This document shows, in pieces, positions 50,061 through 59,951 of a stretch of 64,000 nucleotides of DNA (position 1 is its first letter; every line of letters starts with the position of its first letter). The notes under the pieces are model-generated. The model ran no database searches, was not told the DNA's origin, and was given only the letters and a program-made list of their open reading frames with translations. Source of the DNA: RGIG8050 sp045588915 (GTDB lineage: Bacteria; Bacillota; Clostridia; Christensenellales; UBA1242); assembly GCA_045588915.1 (NCBI GenBank), contig JAZNFA010000004.1, positions 1 through 64,000 of the forward strand, read 5' to 3'. The position numbers were made by a program, and so were the translations under genes.

Positions 50061-51459
50061 AGCACAAAAAGCACTATACCGTGGAGTTAACAAATTAAAT
50101 AACATTGTCAAAATTACCATTGGACCAAACGGACGTAATATTATTATCGACCGTCATAATGGAAGTCCTTTAATCACGAACGATGGCGTAACTATCGCCA
50201 AAGAAATTAAACTACCCAACCGTCACGAAAACCTAGGTGCCGATGTCATCAAACAAGCTAGTTTAAAAACCAATACCGAAGCTGGTGACGGAACGACTTC
50301 AGCAATTGTACTGGCAACAGCAATCACAAACCAAGCACGACGCGCAATTACATTTGGCCATCAACCAATAAAAGTGAAAGATGCTTTATTTAATGCTGCC
50401 AGAAAAGCTTTGGAAATTTTACCACAATACGTGCGTCAAATTCATAAGTACGAAGACTTACGCCGTGTCGCAATCAATAGTTGTGCCAATGAAGAAGATG
50501 GCACAATGGTTGCCAAAGCTTTATCAAAAGTTGGACCAGATGGGCTAATTTCTTTAGAAATGAATCAAACAGGAACAACGCAATTAACTTTTACTAATGG
50601 AGTTAAATTACCAGCCTCAATTACATCACCTTATATGCAAACAAAAACACTACATAATGTAAAAGTTTTAGTCACTGACGGTACAATCAAAACTATTCAA
50701 GAAATTTTGCCTATTTTAGAAGATGCAATGCAAAATCAAACAGCACTACTCTTAGTTGCCGACGACTATGCAAATGAGGTAATCAATGCGCTAGTTTTGA
50801 ACCGTGCCAAAGCCGGCTTACAAATTGTGGCAGTACGTTCCACAGCAACTACCGATTGCGCCGTAATTACCAACGCAACTTTAATTTCCCCACAGAATGA
50901 TTTAACAGTATCTCAAGCTACAGTAAAACACCTAGGGCACGCTAACCAAATCATTTTTGACGGCGAAACGATGATTATTTTAAGTGACCAAAAAAGTGAT
51001 GATTTTGCATCACATATCGAAATACTCAAAAACGAACTCGCAGTAGCCGAAGATGATTATCATCGCACTCGTTTAAAAGAAAGAATTGCGAATCTTACAA
51101 CAACAGCTGGCTTAATTAGTGTCGGTTGCCCAACAGAAGCGGCAACAATGGAAAAACGTTTAAGAATCGAAGATGCAGTTGCCACCACGACCAATGCAAT
51201 GCGCGATGGCGTAGTTGTCGGTGGTGGTATTACATACTTAAATATTGCTAAAGACCTGAAAGGAAAAGATATTGGCGAAAAGATTTTGAAACGTGCATTG
51301 CCTGCTATCTACCGACAAATCAATCGTAACTACCACTTCAACCCAGCAACCTGCGATGTCATTGATGCTGCCACGGTTATTAAAAGTGTCATTAAGAATG
51401 CAACATCGGCGGCAGCAATTCTAATTACGACCGGCACAATTATTTCGAACGAGATTTAA
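50053..51459 (+). CDS. groEL: Chaperonin GroEL, shortened and divergent
   Basis: 468 aa against ~540. Recognisable blocks: TIGPNGRNIIIDR, ITNDGVTIAKEI, the ATP site EAGDGTTSAIVLA, apical-domain region ILPILEDAMQN, and DGVVVGGGITYLNIA near 395. The ATPase Asp in GDGTT is kept. About 70 residues are missing, spread over the apical and intermediate parts, and there is no C-terminal GGM repeat. With GroES beside it, it is probably functional. It overlaps spoVAE (convergent) by 20 bp. Confidence 0.9.
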   Translation: MNKAQKALYRGVNKLNNIVKITIGPNGRNIIIDRHNGSPLITNDGVTIAKEIKLPNRHENLGADVIKQASLKTNTEAGDGTTSAIVLATAITNQARRAITFGHQPIKVKDALFNAARKALEILPQYVRQIHKYEDLRRVAINSCANEEDGTMVAKALSKVGPDGLISLEMNQTGTTQLTFTNGVKLPASITSPYMQTKTLHNVKVLVTDGTIKTIQEILPILEDAMQNQTALLLVADDYANEVINALVLNRAKAGLQIVAVRSTATTDCAVITNATLISPQNDLTVSQATVKHLGHANQIIFDGETMIILSDQKSDDFASHIEILKNELAVAEDDYHRTRLKERIANLTTTAGLISVGCPTEAATMEKRLRIEDAVATTTNAMRDGVVVGGGITYLNIAKDLKGKDIGEKILKRALPAIYRQINRNYHFNPATCDVIDAATVIKSVIKNATSAAAILITTGTIISNEI

Positions 51460-51793
51460 ATAACATACCAATCACCAAACCGGAAACAATAGCAACAGCA
51501 ATTCCTGCCGACATTGCCGTTAAACCACCACTAAAAATACCTAAGAAACCATATTTGTCAATGTTTTCAAATGTCCCCTTAACTAATCCAGCACCAAACC
51601 CAGTAATTGGTGTTGTGACACCAGCTCCTGCAAACTTTTTTAATGGCTCAAAGACTGTACATACCTGCAACAAGGCACCCAAAATAACAAATGTCACAAG
51701 AATTCGTGCTGGTGTCCAATTGGTTTCTAAAATCAACAACTGTCCCAACATACAAACAAAACCACCTATCACAAAAGCCCATAAAAAGTTCAT
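51440..51793 (-). CDS. spoVAE: Stage V sporulation protein AE
   Basis: 117 aa, three to four membrane segments with the conserved GAGVTTPITGFGAGL core. With SpoVAC and SpoVAD it moves dipicolinic acid across the inner spore membrane. ATGA overlap with spoVAD shows operon coupling. Confidence 0.92.
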   Translation of the reverse strand: MNFLWAFVIGGFVCMLGQLLILETNWTPARILVTFVILGALLQVCTVFEPLKKFAGAGVTTPITGFGAGLVKGTFENIDKYGFLGIFSGGLTAMSAGIAVAIVSGLVIGMLFKSRSK

Positions 51794-52779
51794 TCTGTAA
51801 CCTCCTCAATCACAACGGCGTTCGCAATTCCTGGGATTGATTCTCCCTGGAAACAAGTTGTTGGCGATAATAAGGCACCTGTTGCCATAAATAAAACCTT
51901 GTGATATTCACCACGCTTAAACTTATCTAAAATAAAACCATTCAAAGTCACTGCACTACATCCACAACCCGAACCACCCATATCAACTTTTTGTTCACCG
52001 TAATAAATTAACTTCCCACAATCGAAGTAATTCTCCCCTAGGTCATAACCTTTTTCTTTCATTAAATCACGTAGAGCTTCTTCTCCGATTTGTCCTAAAT
52101 CACCTGAAAATATAGCATCATAATCCGATGGCTGTGTCTGTGTGTTTTGAAAATGGCGTTCCAAAGTATCAGCAGCAGCCGGTGCCATACAAGCGCCCAT
52201 ATTATTAACATCCTTGACGCCATAATCAATAACTCGCCCAATCGTAGCACAGGTTACGGCTATATGAGAAGTTTTAGTGTCTGACAAAACTGTTGCACCT
52301 GCACCTGTTACGGTCCATTGTGACGTTGGTGGCCTTTGGTTTCCAAATTCTAACGGAGTACGATATTGCCTTTCGGCAGTAGCAAAATGTGATCCAGCTG
52401 CAGCAACCGTTGTATGCACTAACCCTGAATCAACAAATGTTGCTGCCGTAAGCAAAGATAATGCCATTGTGGAACAAGCCCCATAAATGCCGATATAAGG
52501 TAATCCAATTTCACGCATCGCAAAAGATGAAGAGACAATTTGATTTAATAAATCACCAGCAAAAACAATATCAGGTTTAATACCGGCATTTTGAATTGCA
52601 CCTTCGATTGCTGTAATAAAAAACTTACGCTCTGACATTTCGTGAGTTTTTTCACCGAAGTATTCATCCTGCACAATTTGTGAAAAAGTTTCACGCAAAG
52701 GACCCTGACCTTCTTTTTTACCTGCAACTGAATACCAACCAACGATTCTTGGTTTTTGTTTAAAAAATATTGTACTCAT
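51790..52779 (-). CDS. spoVAD: Stage V sporulation protein AD
   Basis: 329 aa, thiolase-like fold without catalysis, known to bind dipicolinic acid. Seen: AGDLLNQIVSSSFAMRE, YGACSTMALSL near residue 120, GSGCGCSAV near 275. ATG 52779 overlaps the spoVAC stop (ATGA); the longer frame to 52815 is not needed. Confidence 0.93.
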   Translation of the reverse strand: MSTIFFKQKPRIVGWYSVAGKKEGQGPLRETFSQIVQDEYFGEKTHEMSERKFFITAIEGAIQNAGIKPDIVFAGDLLNQIVSSSFAMREIGLPYIGIYGACSTMALSLLTAATFVDSGLVHTTVAAAGSHFATAERQYRTPLEFGNQRPPTSQWTVTGAGATVLSDTKTSHIAVTCATIGRVIDYGVKDVNNMGACMAPAAADTLERHFQNTQTQPSDYDAIFSGDLGQIGEEALRDLMKEKGYDLGENYFDCGKLIYYGEQKVDMGGSGCGCSAVTLNGFILDKFKRGEYHKVLFMATGALLSPTTCFQGESIPGIANAVVIEEVTE

Positions 52780-53222
52780 AAAAACAACCCCACAATAAAG
52801 TATCCCAAGCCACATAACATTGCGATAGCGACACCAACAACGATGACTGGTCCAGCAATTTTAAACATATTGGCACACGTTCCAAAAATAATTCCTTCCT
52901 TACGGAATTCCATTGCAGCACTTGTAATACTATTAGAAAATCCTGTAATCGGCACAATCGACCCACCACCGGAAAAATAGCCAATCTTATCATAAACACC
53001 AATCCCAGTTAAAATTGAAGCCAATAAAATTAGCGAACAAGAGACTAATGCCCCAATTTGTGTTTGGTCATATCCCGGTAACCACAATTGATACAAAGCA
53101 CCGAGACCTTCCCCTAGTAAACAAATCAAACCACCCACCAGGAAAGCACGAAAGAGCGAACTCCATACTTTACTTTTCGGTGTAATTTTTTTGATATACG
53201 CAGCGTATTCCTGTTTGTTCAT
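52776..53222 (-). CDS. spoVAC: Stage V sporulation protein AC
   Basis: 148 aa, about four membrane segments and the core GGGSIVPITGFSNSI shared with SpoVAE. SpoVAC acts as the membrane channel of the SpoVA complex. First gene of spoVACDE; the start has no clear Shine-Dalgarno site. Confidence 0.93.
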   Translation of the reverse strand: MNKQEYAAYIKKITPKSKVWSSLFRAFLVGGLICLLGEGLGALYQLWLPGYDQTQIGALVSCSLILLASILTGIGVYDKIGYFSGGGSIVPITGFSNSITSAAMEFRKEGIIFGTCANMFKIAGPVIVVGVAIAMLCGLGYFIVGLFL

Positions 53223-53241
53223 ACGCTAATTATTGCCAAAT

Positions 53242-55131
53242 TTAAGTAAACAATACGATGGGTTCGCCTTTTTTGACAACAGTATCAACTACCGGAAATG
53301 AACCATTAACAGTATCACCTTCCCCCGCAATTTCAACAAAGAAGCCAGCTTTTTCTAACATCATTACAGCATTTTCTACCTTCATTTCCACAACGTCCGG
53401 TACTTTAACCATCTCGATTCCCATACCATCTCCATATTCGGGGTTTGCTGGGAATTTTTGATATGCAGTAATTTGCTGAAAGATTTCCCCCACATAAGGC
53501 GCAGCGACAATACTTCCATAATATACTCCTGTACTCGGCTCATCTACGTAAAGGTAACAAGCATACCGTGGATGGTTTTGTACTGATAAATAACCTAAAA
53601 ACGAAGATACATATTTACCTCCAGCAATATGTCCATCAGCATATTTTTGTGCTGTACCTGTCTTACCACCGATTTGATAACCAGCAACAGCAGCTTTCTT
53701 ACCACTACCTTGATTTACAACTCCATACAATAATTGACTAAGTGTTGCACTAGTCTGTGCCGAGACAATACGCTCCTTAATATTAGATTTTAATCGCTGA
53801 TGACCAACCTGCTGAACAAACCGTGGCGTGCGTAATAAGCCATCACCAACCAATGCACTAACGGTTGCAATAAACTGAATTGGCGAAACAGCAATTGCTT
53901 GTCCAAAACCAATACGTGCTAAATCAACTTCGCGAACGTATTTTTCATTCAACAATAAACCAGATGGCTCGCCGTAAAAATCAACACCTGATTTCTGTCC
54001 AATTCCAAATTTACGTAAATATTTGTAATAACGTTCGACACCCAAACGTAAAGCTAAATCCATAAAAACACAGTTGCATGAATTGTTTACACCTTCAGCC
54101 AATGTTTGCGTACCGTGCCCTTTGGTTTTCCAACATTTAATACGTTCACCAGCAATTGTACGACTTCCACTACAACCAAAACGGTCATTCAAGCTAACAA
54201 CTCCTTCTTCTAAGGCTGCAGCCAATGTAATAATTTTAAAAGTTGAACCAGGTTCAAGCACATTGATGATTGGTGAATTTTTAATTTGTGTCAATAAAGC
54301 CACAACATCATCACGTGGCTGCTCGTTTAAATCATAAAATGGTGCACTTGCTGAGGCAACAATACCTCCGGTAGTAATATCATATACTAGCGCTGCCACA
54401 GTCTTGGCTTGATGTTCCTGATAGGCACGTGCTATCACGTTCTGTACAATATTTTGGATACCAGCATCCAAATTTAAATGCAAATTTTGACCAGCAATAG
54501 CAGGAACATAATATTCCTGTCCGTCCTTAACTTTAATTCCACGTAAATCACTTTGAGTAGCAATACGCCCGTCAACCCCACGTAAGACATCATTATAATA
54601 TGCTTCTAAACCTTCTTGTCCGTGATTATCAACACTAACGATACCAAGGACTTGTGCACCAACACTGCCAATCGGATAATTACGTTCGTAGGTTTGACTA
54701 AGATAAACACCGTCAAGTTTAGCTGCTACTAATTTTAAAGCAGTTTCTTTATCAACCTGCATTTTAATCAACCATTCACTAACCTTAGTACTACTTGCTT
54801 TTTGTAAAACACGTTCATAAGACAAATCTAAAATTTCTGCAATTTTATGAGCTGTTTTTTCTTTATTCTGCACAGCGACCGGACGCAAGTAAACACTAAA
54901 TGTCAAAGAGGATGTAGCTAACGTTAAACCATTGCAATCATAGATTGTGCCACGCTCAGCCATTAAAGGCAAATCACGATACCATTGTTCAGCAGCACGA
55001 ACCTTTAAGGCTTGCCCTGTGAGAATTTGCAACCAAATCAAACGACCACTTAAAACAACAATGATAGCCATCGCAAAGCAAAAAAAAGCGAACAATCGTC
55101 GCTTTTCACTTGTGGTTGTATAAAGTCGCAT
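53242..55131 (-). CDS. Class B penicillin-binding protein with PASTA domain (SpoVD/FtsI-type)
   Basis: 629 aa. N-terminal membrane anchor (~12-32), dimerisation domain (RGTIYDCNGLTLA), transpeptidase with GSTFK (SxxK), NSCNC (SxN) and KTGTAQ (KTG), and one C-terminal PASTA domain (~570-629, VKVPDVVEMKVENAV). It cross-links septal or spore-cortex peptidoglycan. SpoVD carries PASTA, and the neighbours rsmH and ftsL-like agree with either SpoVD or FtsI; only one such gene is in this window. Confidence 0.9.
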   Translation of the reverse strand: MRLYTTTSEKRRLFAFFCFAMAIIVVLSGRLIWLQILTGQALKVRAAEQWYRDLPLMAERGTIYDCNGLTLATSSLTFSVYLRPVAVQNKEKTAHKIAEILDLSYERVLQKASSTKVSEWLIKMQVDKETALKLVAAKLDGVYLSQTYERNYPIGSVGAQVLGIVSVDNHGQEGLEAYYNDVLRGVDGRIATQSDLRGIKVKDGQEYYVPAIAGQNLHLNLDAGIQNIVQNVIARAYQEHQAKTVAALVYDITTGGIVASASAPFYDLNEQPRDDVVALLTQIKNSPIINVLEPGSTFKIITLAAALEEGVVSLNDRFGCSGSRTIAGERIKCWKTKGHGTQTLAEGVNNSCNCVFMDLALRLGVERYYKYLRKFGIGQKSGVDFYGEPSGLLLNEKYVREVDLARIGFGQAIAVSPIQFIATVSALVGDGLLRTPRFVQQVGHQRLKSNIKERIVSAQTSATLSQLLYGVVNQGSGKKAAVAGYQIGGKTGTAQKYADGHIAGGKYVSSFLGYLSVQNHPRYACYLYVDEPSTGVYYGSIVAAPYVGEIFQQITAYQKFPANPEYGDGMGIEMVKVPDVVEMKVENAVMMLEKAGFFVEIAGEGDTVNGSFPVVDTVVKKGEPIVLFT

Positions 55132-55161
55132 AATTATTTATATGGAACACAAAACTAAATT

Positions 55162-55941
55162 TTAACTAAATAAATTGCTTAAGGAATGACACAACCAATC
55201 AAAAAAAGAACTATCACTAGCAGCATTGCTTACGACAGAAGTATTACCCTCACTGGCAACATAATGAACGTTACGTGTATTTGATTGTGTACTACTATCA
55301 ACAGTTTGACGCGTTTGTTCCAAATTCGATCTTTCTTGATTCAAAGTTTGTTGTAAAGATGTTGATTCTTCCATCAAAGCATTAACTTGTGCTGAAGTAG
55401 AAAATAAACTGACAATATTAACAATACATAAAATACTCATTAGCAAAAAGATAGTTGCAATAATTGTTGCAGCCACAATGGTTGAATTTTTAAACTTAAC
55501 AACATATTGTGTATCTTCTTCTAACTCAGTATCAAAAACACTGGTTGGTGCACTAACCTGCGCAACCGTTTGTTTCACAACCTCAGTTGTTACCGGTGTT
55601 GAAATAGTTGTTGACGCAACAGCAGACGAAAGATAATCACTACTGTCAATGTAAGGTCGAATAACCTGTGGCTCACTTTCAACCTTAACTTCATCAAATG
55701 TTTTATAAGGTTTAAATTGTATTGTATCAACTGGCTTGTGAACTGGCATTGGTTCAGGATTATGATAAGAAGCAAAATTTGGTCGAGTAGATTTTTTTTG
55801 AACAGGGTTTTCTGGCAAAATATCAACGTTTTCCTCAATCAAAGGTTTAGCCGCAATTGTTTGAGGTTGTCTTGCATACAAAATAGCAGCCGCTTCTTCT
55901 TTGGCTGATGTAATGCCGGGACTTTCAACGGTTGTTGCCAT
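55162..55941 (-). CDS. FtsL-like cell-division protein with long cytoplasmic region
   Basis: 259 aa. Residues 1-~150 are Pro/Thr/Val-rich and probably disordered, followed by a single membrane segment (~152-180, STIVAATIIATIFLLMSI) and a short coiled coil (ALMEESTSLQQTLNQERSN) ending outside. This layout and the place between rsmH and a class B PBP match FtsL. FtsL is usually ~100-120 aa, so the cytoplasmic extension is large. AGGAGGG precedes the ATG. Confidence 0.75.
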   Translation of the reverse strand: MATTVESPGITSAKEEAAAILYARQPQTIAAKPLIEENVDILPENPVQKKSTRPNFASYHNPEPMPVHKPVDTIQFKPYKTFDEVKVESEPQVIRPYIDSSDYLSSAVASTTISTPVTTEVVKQTVAQVSAPTSVFDTELEEDTQYVVKFKNSTIVAATIIATIFLLMSILCIVNIVSLFSTSAQVNALMEESTSLQQTLNQERSNLEQTRQTVDSSTQSNTRNVHYVASEGNTSVVSNAASDSSFFDWLCHSLSNLFS

Positions 55942-55948
55942 TACCCTC

Positions 55949-56905
55949 CTATAACTTACAAATCACACGCAGCTTAGCCGATGAGCTGCGTGGATTGAAT
56001 CTAGTCTCTTCTATTGTCGGACAAATTGGTTTCTTTGTCAACAATTTTACACTTGCTCGGTGTTGACAAATACACTGTGGAATTTTGGGTGGACAAAGAC
56101 AATCAGTAGCCGCACGCTTGAAAGTTTGTTTGACGATTCTATCTTCAAGACTATGAAAACTGATAACAGCTAATCGCCCATTCGGTTTTAACATTTCGAT
56201 TGCGCCATCCAAGAATTTTTGAATGCTTTCCAACTCTTGATTAACTTCAATACGAATCGCCTGAAAGGTACGTTTAGCTGGATGGCCACCAGTTTTTCCA
56301 TAACCAGATGGCACAGCATTTTTAATCACATCAACCAAATGCCCTGTGCTTTTAATTGGTCGTGCCGCAACAATTGCAGCAGCAATGCGACGTGCATAAC
56401 GTTCTTCGCCGTAATTCCAAATTAAATCAGCTAACCTACCTTCCGGATAACCATTGACCACACTATCAGCCGTTCTTGTTTCGTCAGTATCCATTCGCAT
56501 ATCCAAAGGTGCATCTTGCGTATAAGAAAACCCACGTTCTTGTGTATCGATTTGATGCGACGAAACACCAAAGTCAGCCAAGATTGCATCAACCTGGTTA
56601 ATGCCTAAACTTTTTAAAATATCGGCGATGTCACAAAAATTGCATTTAATTAAACGCACTTCAACAGGCGCTTCAGCCAAAACATTTGCACTAAAACGCA
56701 AAGCGGCAGTATCTCGGTCCAAACCGACCAAGGTACCACCGCTGATTTTTTTTACAATTTCACGACTGTGTCCTGCACCACCAAGTGTTGCATCAACCAC
56801 AACCATATTTTTCTTTAAGTTTAAAGCTTCCAAACATTCGTTCAGTAAAACTGGTACGTGCTTAAAATTAAGTATGCTTGGATCAATAACGTCCCCATTC
56901 ATCAT
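55949..56905 (-). CDS. rsmH: 16S rRNA (cytosine(1402)-N(4))-methyltransferase
   Basis: 318 aa. HVPVLLNECLEAL, SAM site DATLGGAGHSREI, DFGVSSHQID and the catalytic-domain end RSSSAKLRV. It methylates C1402 in the ribosomal P site. GGGAGG precedes the ATG. It opens the rsmH-ftsL-PBP group 21 bp after dnaJ. Confidence 0.96.
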   Translation of the reverse strand: MMNGDVIDPSILNFKHVPVLLNECLEALNLKKNMVVVDATLGGAGHSREIVKKISGGTLVGLDRDTAALRFSANVLAEAPVEVRLIKCNFCDIADILKSLGINQVDAILADFGVSSHQIDTQERGFSYTQDAPLDMRMDTDETRTADSVVNGYPEGRLADLIWNYGEERYARRIAAAIVAARPIKSTGHLVDVIKNAVPSGYGKTGGHPAKRTFQAIRIEVNQELESIQKFLDGAIEMLKPNGRLAVISFHSLEDRIVKQTFKRAATDCLCPPKIPQCICQHRASVKLLTKKPICPTIEETRFNPRSSSAKLRVICKL

Positions 56906-56926
56906 TAACCCAAGCCTCCCTAATGC

Positions 56927-58066
56927 TTAATTGTATACCTTACTGCGATATGACGCAACTTTTTTATAACTATCTCCACGAATATCAGAATCCAGAGCTT
57001 GAAGCAACTGTGCCGTGCGTTTATCCACACTTTTTGGCATTTCAACAAACACCTTAACAATTAAATCACCCGTACCAACTGCACGCAATTTTTTAACACC
57101 TTTACCACGGATACGATGAACTGCACCATTTTGTGTATTCGCCGGGATTTCCAAATCCATTGTGCCACCGATAACAGGAATTTTAACTTTCGTTCCTAAA
57201 ATTGCTTGCGTAAATGTAATCGGTAATTCCATATACAAGTCAAAATCTTCACGCATTAAGATGGGATGCTTTGCAACGTGAATACGAATATGCAAATCAC
57301 CAGCAACACCGTTTGCTCCATCTGCCATATTACCTTCACCAGTAATAGTCATCGTTTGACCATCATTGATACCTGCCGGAATTTTAACTTCGTACTTAAC
57401 TTGCTTTTTAAAATTACCCTTACCACTGCAAGACTTACATTTCTCCGTAATGACCTTACCACTACCATGACAAACCGGACAAGCTACGATGTTTTCAATC
57501 ACACCAAAAGCACTTAATCGTTGAGTTTGTTTGACTTGGCCTGCACCGTGACAGTAACTACAGCTTTGCAAACTTTTATCATCCTTTGCACCAGTACCGT
57601 GACAGTCTGGACAACGTTCATTACGATTAAAGATGATGTTTTTGGTAACACCGTTGCAACTTTCTTCAAAAGAAATATCAGCATCAATAACGATATCACT
57701 ACCACGTGCAGCACGTGCACGACCAGAACGACGTCCGAATAAACCATCAATTCCTTGGTCAAAAAGATTTTCAAAAATATCGCCGAAGCCACCAAAGCCA
57801 CTAAAATCGAAACCACCAAAGCCAGCACCCCCACCGCCAAAGGCTGGACCTTCAGCCGAACCAAAACGGTCAAAGTTAGCTTTCTTTTTGGGGTCACTTA
57901 AAATTTCGTAAGCAGTATTAACTTCTTTGAATTTTTCTTCTGCTGATTTATTGTTTGGATTTAAGTCAGGATGGTATTTTTTTGCTAAACGGCGATATGC
58001 CGACTTGATTTCGTCGGCACTCGCGTTCTTGCTTACCCCTAATGTTTCGTATGGATTATTAGCCAT
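56927..58066 (-). CDS. dnaJ: Chaperone DnaJ
   Basis: 379 aa. J domain with HPD (YHPDLNPNN), Gly/Phe-rich linker (~75-115), four CxxCxGxG zinc repeats (CPDCHGTG, CSYCHGAG, CPVCHGSG, CKSCSGKG) and C-terminal substrate domains. Stimulates DnaK. The ATG is 2 bp after the dnaK stop. Confidence 0.97.
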   Translation of the reverse strand: MANNPYETLGVSKNASADEIKSAYRRLAKKYHPDLNPNNKSAEEKFKEVNTAYEILSDPKKKANFDRFGSAEGPAFGGGGAGFGGFDFSGFGGFGDIFENLFDQGIDGLFGRRSGRARAARGSDIVIDADISFEESCNGVTKNIIFNRNERCPDCHGTGAKDDKSLQSCSYCHGAGQVKQTQRLSAFGVIENIVACPVCHGSGKVITEKCKSCSGKGNFKKQVKYEVKIPAGINDGQTMTITGEGNMADGANGVAGDLHIRIHVAKHPILMREDFDLYMELPITFTQAILGTKVKIPVIGGTMDLEIPANTQNGAVHRIRGKGVKKLRAVGTGDLIVKVFVEMPKSVDKRTAQLLQALDSDIRGDSYKKVASYRSKVYN

Positions 58067-58068
58067 GA

Positions 58069-59886
58069 TTAACTAATATGCACATCATCATTCGAATCTG
58101 CGCCTGTTGCTCCTTCTTGTGTTGCACCTTGTGGGTTAGCACTTTGATACAACTTCATCACAATTGCTTGTGTGGATTGAGTAAATTCACCCATTTTTTT
58201 CTTGATACTGTCAACATCGTTATCGTCAGCAATATCTTTTTTAAATTTTTCAACTGCGTCGGTTAAGACTTTTTTATCGTCTTCAGTTAATTTATCACTA
58301 CTTTCACGTAATAATTTTTCAATACCCAAAATTGCACCATCAGCCATATTTTTTGTATCAACTAATTCTTTACGTTTTTGGTCTTCTTCAGCATTTGCTT
58401 CAGCTTCTTTAATTGCTTTTTCAATGTCTTCCTTACTCATATTTGAGCTGCTGGTAATTGTAATTGATTGTGATTTGTTCGTTCCCAAATCTTTTGCAGA
58501 AACTGAAACAATACCATTAGCATCAATATCAAAAGTAACTTCAATTTGTGGTACACCACGTGGAGCTGGTGGAATATCAGTCAACATAAAGCGTCCCAAA
58601 GTCTTATTATCTGCAGCAAATTCACGTTCACCTTGTAATACGTGAATATCAACACCTGGTTGATTGTCAGCCGCTGTTGAGAATACTTGACTCTTTTTAG
58701 TTGGAATGGTTGTATTACGTTCAATTAACTTAGTACATACGCCACCCAAAGTTTCAATACCTAAAGACAATGGTGTTACGTCTAACAATAAAACATCTTT
58801 AACATCACCGGCTAAAACACCACCTTGAATTGCAGCACCGATAGAAACGCATTCGTCTGGGTTAACACCTTTAAATGGCTCTTTACCAGTTTTCTTTTTC
58901 AATGCTTCAACAACGGCAGGAATACGAGTTGAACCACCAACCAAGATAACTTTTGAAATATCACTTAAAGATAATTTTGCATCTTTCAAGCAAGCATCAA
59001 CCGACAATAATGAACGATCAATTAAATCTTTCGTCATATCTTCGAACTTAGCACGAGTTAAATCATATTCTAAGTGTTTTGGACCATTCGCATCAGCAGT
59101 AATGTAAGCTTCACTAATTGTAGTTTTAGTCATACCACTTAAATCAATTTTTGCTTTTTCAGCTGCTTGTTTTAAACGTTGAACAGCCATTTTGTCTTTA
59201 CTTAAATCAATACCTTCTTTAGCTTTGAAGTCGCTAATTAATAAATCAATAATGCGTTGGTCAAAGTCATCACCACCCAAGTGTGTATCACCATTGGTTG
59301 CTAAAACTTCAAAGACGTCACCACCTAATTCCAAAATTGAAACGTCGAACGTACCACCACCCAAGTCATAAACTAAGATTTTTTCGTTATTACCACCTTC
59401 TTTATCCAAACCATAAGCCAAGGCAGCAGCTGTTGGTTCGTTAATAATACGCATAACTTCCAAACCAGCAATTTTACCAGCATCTTTAGTTGCTTGACGT
59501 TGACTGTCATTAAAGTAAGCAGGAACCGTAATAACAGCTTTTTCAACCTTTGCACCTAAATAAGCTTCAGCATCATTTTTTAATTTGGTTAAAATCATTG
59601 CTGAAATTTCTTGTGGAGTGTATTTTTTACCACCCATTGTTACTTTTTCAGCAGTACCCATTTTACGTTTAATTGAAATGATTGTGTCCTCAGCATTTGA
59701 AACAGCTTGACGTTTTGCAACTTGACCAACGATACGTTCACCAGATTTGGTAACACCAACAACTGATGGTGTTGTACGTCCACCTTCACTGTTTGCAATA
59801 ACCACTGGTTCACTGCCTTCGATTACTGAGACACAACTGTTCGTTGTACCCAAGTCAATTCCGATAATTTTGTTTGTTGTTTTCAT
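58069..59886 (-). CDS. dnaK: Chaperone DnaK
   Basis: 605 aa, normal length. GIDLGTTNSCV phosphate loop, VPAYFNDSQRQATKDA, YDLGGGTFDVSILE, and the substrate-binding domain from ~385 with DVTPLSLGIETLGG. Ends with a charged lid tail. Two AAGGAG sites stand in tandem before the ATG. Confidence 0.98.
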   Translation of the reverse strand: MKTTNKIIGIDLGTTNSCVSVIEGSEPVVIANSEGGRTTPSVVGVTKSGERIVGQVAKRQAVSNAEDTIISIKRKMGTAEKVTMGGKKYTPQEISAMILTKLKNDAEAYLGAKVEKAVITVPAYFNDSQRQATKDAGKIAGLEVMRIINEPTAAALAYGLDKEGGNNEKILVYDLGGGTFDVSILELGGDVFEVLATNGDTHLGGDDFDQRIIDLLISDFKAKEGIDLSKDKMAVQRLKQAAEKAKIDLSGMTKTTISEAYITADANGPKHLEYDLTRAKFEDMTKDLIDRSLLSVDACLKDAKLSLSDISKVILVGGSTRIPAVVEALKKKTGKEPFKGVNPDECVSIGAAIQGGVLAGDVKDVLLLDVTPLSLGIETLGGVCTKLIERNTTIPTKKSQVFSTAADNQPGVDIHVLQGEREFAADNKTLGRFMLTDIPPAPRGVPQIEVTFDIDANGIVSVSAKDLGTNKSQSITITSSSNMSKEDIEKAIKEAEANAEEDQKRKELVDTKNMADGAILGIEKLLRESSDKLTEDDKKVLTDAVEKFKKDIADDNDVDSIKKKMGEFTQSTQAIVMKLYQSANPQGATQEGATGADSNDDVHIS

Positions 59887-59951
59887 TTTTACTCCTTTTT
59901 ACTCCTTTATTTTTCCTTTTATATTTTTTTTGAGATAAATTCAAATAATGA

